Below are positions 57,853 through 64,000 of a stretch of DNA of 64,000 nt, in pieces. A program made the position numbers and the translations under genes. The notes beneath the pieces were generated by a model, which did not search any database, was not told the DNA's origin, and saw only the letters and a list, made by a program, of their open reading frames with translations. Within the stretch, counting starts at the first letter, position 1; each line of letters begins with the position of its first letter. Source of the DNA: Dermacentor variabilis (Eukaryota; Arthropoda; Arachnida; Ixodida; Ixodidae); the NCBI RefSeq assembly GCF_050947875.1, contig NC_134570.1:243652584-243716583 (forward strand), in the 5' to 3' direction.

Positions 57853-58105
57853 CTTTCTAGGCGTACTCGGGAAACGCTCCTTTTAGTGTCACAGGTGCCG
57901 CGGCATCGACTGCACCGACAGTCCTTCCGGCGCACACACTGTTGAATTGCGCATCAACTACAGGACGTAATAGCACAACTTTCACCAAATTCTTCCGTAC
58001 AGTGTGATACGATGCCAGAGTGCCAGAGGAGATCCTTTTAATGAGCAAGGAACAAAGAAAGCGCGCAGGGTCATATCTACAATATTCGACATCGGCGCAC
58101 GACAC
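57853..58105 (-). pseudogene. Right-arm copy of candidate exon 1, with a stop
   Basis: The minus-strand frame starts at an ATG at 58,105, includes ISSGTLASYHTVRKNLVKVV and LKGAFPEYA, and meets TAG two codons before the donor AAAG|GTAAGT at 57,853. The left-arm copy (1-90) has TAC there. This is the only place where the 5' part of the putative gene can be read, because the left arm is cut by the window edge. The Met is the first in frame and may not be the true start. The protein family is not recognised. Confidence 0.4.
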
Positions 58106-59200
58106 GAAAGATACTGCAAGCTACATTACGCGGTCCCAGGGGTTTTGTGATTATCAATTCATACAAAATGCACCACAATTTCTCTCGGCACAGCGTACAC
58201 ACGATTAAAGAACCACATCGACCGGCGTCAATGCAACGCGCACTCACATGTAGCGACAGCTGAAGACGGGAAAATAATATCACCTGTAACTTTACCGCCG
58301 CTACCGATGCCGCCATCTGTAGGCCGCCACCTAAAGCGACCATGCTTTCGGTGATCTCAAGGATGGTGATGGCGTTGTATTTCGATGCTAATAGAATCGT
58401 ACAGCGTCTTGAACGGCGTGTCTCAGCAACGTTGCTTTTAATAGAGAGGACAACAATCTGCGTATCGGCCGTATAGACGTCTCAGGACCGGGAATCGGTT
58501 TGAAATACGCAGCATATCGCAGTTTGGTCTGTGAATATTCCGAGGTGTTTGTTTTTCTGAGGCGTAATTAACGACACATTTGGAGCAGAGCAGTGTCATC
58601 GATTCATTGTTTCGCGTTGTTTTTTGTGCGTTGTTTTTTGTGCGTCGTTCTTCGGCTGAGTACCGTTTATGAGTAGTGCCCTCCCTGCATCGGACGTTGC
58701 TGCCACGGTGGCTTGATTTCTTGCTTTATTGTAAACGTGCTGCTACTCTACGGGTGTCACACGGCGCACTTTTGATCGCGATCAGGCCCGATCCGCATCG
58801 GCTTTCTCGTTTGTGATTAGCTCCTTCGCGCAAACTACGCGCGGGAGCCAATCGCAGTCGAGAATTACAATTCGGATTGGGCTTGATTGCGATCTATATG
58901 TTCGTGTGACACAGGCTTATGAACGTTGGTACTGTCGCCGGCGCTTCGTACACGGGTTGCGTTGTTTGCATGTGTGTGCGTGCGTGCGCGACCGCGTACT
59001 GCATGCGTCGTTAGTGTGTCAGAGCTTTTCAAAATCTACGTGTTAATTAAGGACACGGCTTGCGAAATCGCTTTGTTTGTGTATGTGTGTGCGTACATCT
59101 AGCTCCATTTGAAAGCTACAATGCCAGCCATTGGTCACGCAATTTATGTAGAGCTTGAGAATTGGCCCAATTTAGCTCTAGGGACTAAATTGGCAGCATA
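58106..59200. other. No recognisable gene
   Basis: Sequence upstream of the candidate first exon. It has GC-rich patches and a short direct repeat of GTGCGTTGTTTTTT near 58,613-58,645. It could hold the promoter of the putative gene, but no element is clear. Confidence 0.4.
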
Positions 59201-59329
59201 TCAAACAATAAAAAGGTTCCTCACCAGTTCTATTCATGCATTAAACTGGTATGCATGATACCATCCAGTATGATTCCCACAAAGCTCCAGATTAAACCAG
59301 CTTTTGTGCCAAGCAGGCGCCCCTGTATG

Positions 59330-59600
59330 GTGCCAGTGCGTCCAGTTTAAGCCAGTTTAGTTGCAAACAGGGCTCCTGTTAAGACTTATCCCTATATAAA
59401 CTGGTCGTGCCTAAACCTGTTTGCATGCTAAACGGGACCCCTCTCAGACCTGTTCGTATGTAAGCTGGTCCTGTTTATACCTGTTTGCATGCAAAAGGGC
59501 ACCCCGTTCAGACCTATTCGGGTGTAAACTTGTCCTGTTTATACCTGTTTGTTGCTAAACCGGTCCCTGTTAATCGCAGTTTAAACCTGTATTACCAAGT
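59330..59600 (+). repeat. Minisatellite-like CCTGTTTATACCTGTTTG array
   Basis: Irregular units with AAACTGGTCCTGTTTATACC and CCTGTTTGCATGC recur. It precedes the segment shared with the palindrome spacer (59,640-59,750) and resembles the spacer array at 27,050-27,260. Confidence 0.75.
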
Positions 59601-59639
59601 TTGAATTTAAATAGGATTTTCCAATTTAAGCCAACGAAA

Positions 59640-59750
59640 AACAGCGGAAGAGTGGAACATAATCAAGCGGAAGGCATGGCTACAAAATCTCGGCCTTTGG
59701 GCAGTATTGCCAGTTGATTACTTTTTGTCATACGAGCAGTTTCGCGATAT
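59640..59750 (+). repeat. Segment shared with the palindrome spacer
   Basis: It matches 28,735-28,858 in reverse complement nearly base for base, and is cut at 59,750 by the Ty3 LTR. The uncut copy in the spacer continues past this point. Confidence 0.85.
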
Positions 59751-60152
59751 TGTCACGTGGTGGTGACGTAGAAGAACACAGTAGCAATACTGTGAACGAC
59801 AAAACTATCTTTTATTGGGCGAAACTGTGCCCACAAGACAGGCTACACTTATACCACAACGATAGCGGCGAACACGGTCGGCGATCGTCGAAAATCTGAT
59901 CAGCGGGCCAAGCGCGTCGGCTTTTATAGATAAATTGCCGAATGTTCCAGACTAATCGCTGGGACCCGCGCGCCTTCCACAAAATTCTACATTATTCGCG
60001 TCGCGCACACACGCAATAAGATTACACAAGTTTCGGTCAAATACAGTGGATGGAACCATCGGTAACATTCCAGAAACTTCCCCCACATACCAGCGCGTCC
60101 TGCGCTGTAGGCGGTGAAACGTGTTGCCCGATAAAGAAAAGTACACGTGTCA
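59751..60152 (-). repeat. 3' LTR of element G2
   Basis: It starts TGTCACGTGGTGGTGACG and ends ACACGTGTCA on the plus strand. Directly inside is ATACCCCCCCTCTT, which on the minus strand is an AAGAGGGGGGG polypurine tract, confirming the LTR edge. Confidence 0.92.
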
Positions 60153-60253
60153 ATACCCCCCCTCTTAAAAAGCATCGACCCGATGCTGCAAACAAACGAA
60201 AGTAATAGACAAAAGCACTCGTAGCAAAGAAAACAACAAAAATAGGAAGTTCG

Positions 60254-63200
60254 TCAGCGTCCGTAAAAGGGTTTAAGGCGCACCACGTGGACCACTTCAG
60301 GTCGTGCGCGGCGCCCCTGTGAGTGCGAAATGCCGTCTGGCACGACCTCATAGTCCAGAGCGCCAATACGTCGGATAACCTTGTAAGGTCCGAAATAGCG
60401 TCGGAGTAGTTTCTCACTGAGTCGTCGTCGGCGTTTCGGGGTCCATACCCAAACACGGTCGCCGGGCGGGTACTCGACGAAGCGTCGTCGGAGGTTGTAG
60501 TGTCGGCTGACGGTCCTCTGCTGGTTCTTGATCCGCAGGCGGGCGAGCTGGCGAGCTTCTTCGGCGCGCTGGAGATAGATAACGACGTCAAGATTCTCCT
60601 CCTCAGTAACGTGCGGCAGCAAAGCGTCGAGCGTCGCCGTCGGGTTCCTGCCGTAAACCAGCTTAAATGGCGTGATCTGTGTTGTTTCTTGCACCGCCGT
60701 GTTGTAAACGAAGGTTACATGCGGCAGGACCGCATCTCACGTCTTGTGCTCGACGTCGACGTACATTGCTAGCATGTCGGCGAGGGTCTTGTTAAGGCGC
60801 TCCGTGAGACCATTCGCCTGCGGATGGTAGGCAGTTGTCCTCCGGCGACTTGTCTGGCTGTATTGCAGAATGGCTTGCGTGAGCTCTGCTGTAAAGGCTG
60901 TTCCTCTGTCGGTGATGAGGACTTCTGGGGCGCCATGTTGCAGCAGGATGTTTTCGACAAAGGATTTCGCCACTTCGGCTGCGCTACCTTTCGGCAGTGT
61001 TTTAGTTTCAGCGAAGCGGGTGAGGTAGTCCTTCGCCACGACGATCTACTTATTTCCGGTTGTTGACGTCGGAAAAGGTCCCAGCAAGTCCATCCCTATC
61101 TGCTGGAATGGTCGGCAAGGAGGCTCGATTGGCTGTAGTAATCCGGCTGGCCTTGTCGGTGGTATCTTGCGTCGCTGACAGTCTCGGCATGTTCTGACAT
61201 AACGGGCGATGTCGGCGGGCAGGCGTGGCCAATAATGCTTTTCTTGTATCCTCGATAGTGTCCGGAAAAATCCGAGGTGTCCAGTGGCCGGATCGTCATG
61301 CATGGCGTGCAATACTTCTGGACGAAGTGCTGACGGGACAACAAGAAAGCAGTTGGCACGGACTGGTGAGAACTTCTTCCCGAGTAGATTGTTTTGAAGC
61401 GTGAAGGAAGATAATCCGCGCTTAAATGCCCTGGGGACAACTTCGGTGTGCCCTTCCAAATATTTGACGAGGGCTTTTAGCTCCGCGTCTGCCCGTTGCC
61501 GTTCAGCGAAGTCTTCCGCGCTTATCATTCCAAGGAAGGCGTCGTCATTCTCGTCATCGTGCGGTGGCGGGTCAATGAGGGCGCGTGATAAGCAATCGGC
61601 ATCGGAGTGTTTTCGTCCGGACTTGTACGCTACAGTGATGTTGTATTCTTGTAGTCTGAGGCTCCACCGTGCGAGCCGTCCTGAAGGATCCTTTATATTC
61701 GCTAGCCGACACAACGCGTGATGGTCACTGACGACTTTGAATGGCCTGCCATAAAGCTAAGGGCGAAATTTAGCTGTAGCCCAAACGATGGCGACGCATT
61801 CCTTTTCGGTCGTAGAATAGTTGCCTTCCGCTTTTGACAGCGACCGGCTAGCGTAAGCTATCACCTGTTCGACTCCGTTTCTCCTCTGGACTAGAACGGC
61901 ACCGAGGCCTAGGCTACTGGCGTCAGTATGGATTTCTGTATCGGCGTACTCTTTGAAGTGCGCAAGTACGGGCGGCGACTGCATGCGTCGTTTGAGTTCT
62001 TCAATTGCGTCGGCCTGTGGCGTTTCCCACTTCAACTCGACATCACATTTAGTTAGACGGGTCAACGGCTCGGCGATGCGTGAAAAGTCCTTGACAAAAC
62101 GCCTGTAGTAGACACACATGCCAAGGATTCTACCCACTGCCTTCTTGTTGATGCGTTGCGGGAACTGTGCGATGGCAGCTGTCTTTTGCGGGTCTGAACG
62201 GACACCAGATTTGCTGATTACGTGGCCTAGGAACAGAAGCTCATCGTAAGCGAAGCGGTATTTTTCCAGCTTCAGAGTAAGCCGTGATGACTTGATGGCC
62301 TCTAGTACTGTCGCAAGCAGCCTGAGGTTATCGTCGAAATTTCCGGCGAAGACGACGACTTCATCCAAGTAAACGAGACAGGTCTGCCACTTCAATCCTG
62401 CTAAATCCGTGTCCATCACGCGCTGGAACGTTGCAGGCGCCGAGCACAGTCCGAATGGCATAACCTTGAACTCGTAGAGGCCGTCTGGGGTGATGAAGGC
62501 CGTCTTTTCGCGATCTCTTTCGTCGACTTCTATTTGCCAATAGCCAGACTTGAGGTCCATCCACGAGAAGTATTTAGCGTTGCAGAGCCGATCCAATGCG
62601 TCGTTTATTCGTGGCAGGGGGTATACGTCCTTCTTCGTGATCTTGTTGAGACGACGATAATCGACGCAGAAACGAAGGGTTCCGTCCTTTTTCTTCACCA
62701 AGACCACAGGAGATGCCCACGGGCTTTTGGACGGCTGGATGATGTCATCGCGCAGCATTTCGTCGACTTGGTGCCTTATAGCCTCACGCTCTCGCGTAGA
62801 AACTCGATAAGGGCTCTGGCGGAGTGGTCGAGCACGCTCTTCAGTTATTATGCGATGCTTTGCGACTTTCGTTTGTCGAATCCGTAATGACGTCGAAAAG
62901 CACTCTTTGTACCGTCGAAGTAAGCTTCCCAGCTGTTGTTGCCTAATCGTGGGGTGACTTGGATTTATGTCGAAGTCTGTTTCGGGAACTACAGTCTTCG
63001 GGGTACATGCGGCCGAATCCGAGAGGACAAACGCATTGCTGGTTTGCAGAATTTCCTCGATGTATGCGATCGTCGTGCCCTTGTTGATGTGCTTCAACTC
63101 CTGGCTGAAGTTTGTCAGCAACACTTTCGCGTTTCCTCCATGTAGTCGAGCGATTCCTCTAGCGACGCAAATTTCACGGTCGAGCAGTAGACGTTGGTCG

Positions 63201-64000
63201 CCTTCGATGACGCCTTCTACGTCAGCGGGTATTTCGGTGCCGAGCGAAATAACAATGCTCGAGCGAGGCGGCATGCTCACTTGATCTGCGAGAACACTCA
63301 AGGCGTGGTGACTACAAGAGCTCTCCGGCGGTATCGCTTGATCTTCCGACAGCGTTATCGATCTTGACTTCAGGTCTACGATTACGCCGTGTTGGTTCAG
63401 GAAGTTCATGCCGAGAAGGACGTCTCGTGAACACTTTTGGAGGATAAGGAAGGTGGCAGGGTAAGTCCCGTCATGAACGGTTATTCTTTCCGTGCAGATT
63501 CCAGTCGGTGTATTGAGGTGTCCTCCAGCGGTTCGAATTTGAGGGCCTTCCCATGCAATTTTAACTTTCTTCAACTGGGCGGCGATGTGTCCCCTCATTA
63601 CGGAGTAATCGGCCCCTGTGTCCACTAAGGCGGTAACTGCGTGGCCATCGAGGAGCACGTCGAGGTCGGTGGTTCCTTGTCTGGCGTTGCAGTTAGGTCT
63701 TGGCGTCGGATCACGGCTGCGTCGTGTTGAACTGAAGCTGGAACGTCGCGTCGTCAGGTCGTCTTTCGTCGTCGTGTTCTTTGCTTCCAGAGTTCGTCGG
63801 GACGGCGGCGTGTCGTTACGCCGTCGAGGTAGTTTCTTCGGTGTCTTCGTCGGCGGCGGAGGATCTTCGTCAGTTCGCCGAACAGCAACCGCACCTCCAT
63901 CGGTTGCTGCTTTTACTTTTCCGGATATGGGCTCGCTGGTCGGCCTCGGGCTGGGCGAGTGTATGGCCGGCGCTGCAGCGGCAGGTAGCGGCCTGGTGAT
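60254..64000 (-). pseudogene. Ty3-type pol of element G2, three nonsense codons
   Basis: The minus strand is open from the window end to 61,757. A Pro/Arg-rich linker leads to protease (ALVDTGADYSVMRG). RT follows ([36 protein letters not shown], then VYLDEVVVF), with the second catalytic Asp of YLDD replaced by Glu. RNase H reads IHTDASSLGLGAVL. A TAG stops the frame at 61,757 (expected Tyr), but the same frame continues: integrase zinc finger (HDDPATGHLGF, CRDCQRRK), TAG for Trp near 61,042, core (DRGTAF, ANGLTERLNKTL), TGA for Trp near 60,736, and the C-terminal domain to 60,254. All three stops are single-base changes in one frame. Confidence 0.93.

Larger units (their letters stand above)
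28859..57942 (-). repeat. Right arm of a giant inverted duplication
   Basis: This is the mirror partner of 1-27,012. Shared landmarks in reverse order are the Penelope-like pair (51,055-53,075), the inverted SINE pair (55,310-55,672) and the two candidate exons (56,186-56,290 and 57,853-58,105). Arm-specific material is the 34,036-50,780 LINE complex, a 166-bp tandem duplication at 52,486-52,817 and an RTE fragment at 56,414-57,008. Homology is visible out to 57,942, where the left arm runs off the window, so the true outer boundary cannot be seen. Stretches 28,860-30,750, 30,760-34,020 and 53,080-55,300 hold no gene I can support. Confidence 0.93.
59751..64000 (-). mobile_element. Ty3-type LTR retrotransposon, incomplete in window (element G2)
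   Basis: The 3' LTR (59,751-60,152) is followed on the minus strand by pol and runs off the window toward gag. ATAT precedes the LTR (59,747-59,750) as at the other two Ty3 insertions. The interrupted target is identified by the uncut repeat in the palindrome spacer. The element is from a different family than G1, with a 402-bp LTR and a longer pre-protease linker. The 5' LTR lies beyond 64,000. Confidence 0.93.

Noticed and set aside
1..57942. The palindrome as a pure assembly artefact
   Set aside because: The several-per-cent divergence and the different transposons in each arm, with target duplications and empty sites, fit a real duplication better. Long-read support across the spacer is still the decisive test.

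Overview
The window is eukaryotic, repeat-dense and gene-poor DNA. Its repeat repertoire resembles an ixodid (hard) tick: CR1-type and RTE-type LINEs, an I-like LINE with RNase H, Penelope-like elements, a Ruka-like tRNA-derived SINE and Ty3-type LTR elements. That assignment is from family recognition, not from a search. There are no operons, no rRNA and no free-standing tRNA genes.

The overall architecture is a giant, imperfect inverted duplication. The left arm (1-27,012, continuing off the window) reappears in reverse complement as the right arm (28,859-57,942), around a spacer of about 1.85 kb. By eye the arms differ by roughly 4-10%. Matching blocks are 1-1,430 with 57,942-55,960; 7,709-12,610 with 55,960-51,055; 13,620-17,194 with 34,025-30,750; 21,035-22,237 with 30,745-29,505; and 26,364-27,012 with 29,500-28,859. 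Insertions present in one arm leave clean or nearly clean empty sites in the other.

Left-arm insertions: an RTE LINE (1,432-7,708, 9-bp target duplication) that itself contains a CR1-type LINE (1,616-6,650); a nearly intact CR1-type LINE (17,195-21,034) with one frameshift; and a short Ty3 element (22,238-26,363) with 159-bp LTRs.

Right-arm insertions: a CR1-type LINE (34,036-50,780) whose 306-bp promoter repeat is split by a 12,101-bp element (34,499-46,599) with terminal inverted repeats and a TTA target duplication. That element is itself packed with a solo LTR, an I-like LINE 3' end and several CR1-type LINEs. There is also a small RTE fragment (56,414-57,008).

Both arms share older residents: a head-to-head pair of Penelope-like fragments and an inverted pair of Ruka-like SINEs. 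They also share what looks like the 5' part of a spliced gene. Two candidate exons have matching reading phase; they are open in the left arm and carry stop codons in the right arm. Beyond the right arm lies a minisatellite-bearing repeat related to the palindrome spacer, then a second Ty3 element (59,751 to the window end) with three nonsense codons and an altered reverse transcriptase active site. Nearly all proteins here are broken retrotransposon products.
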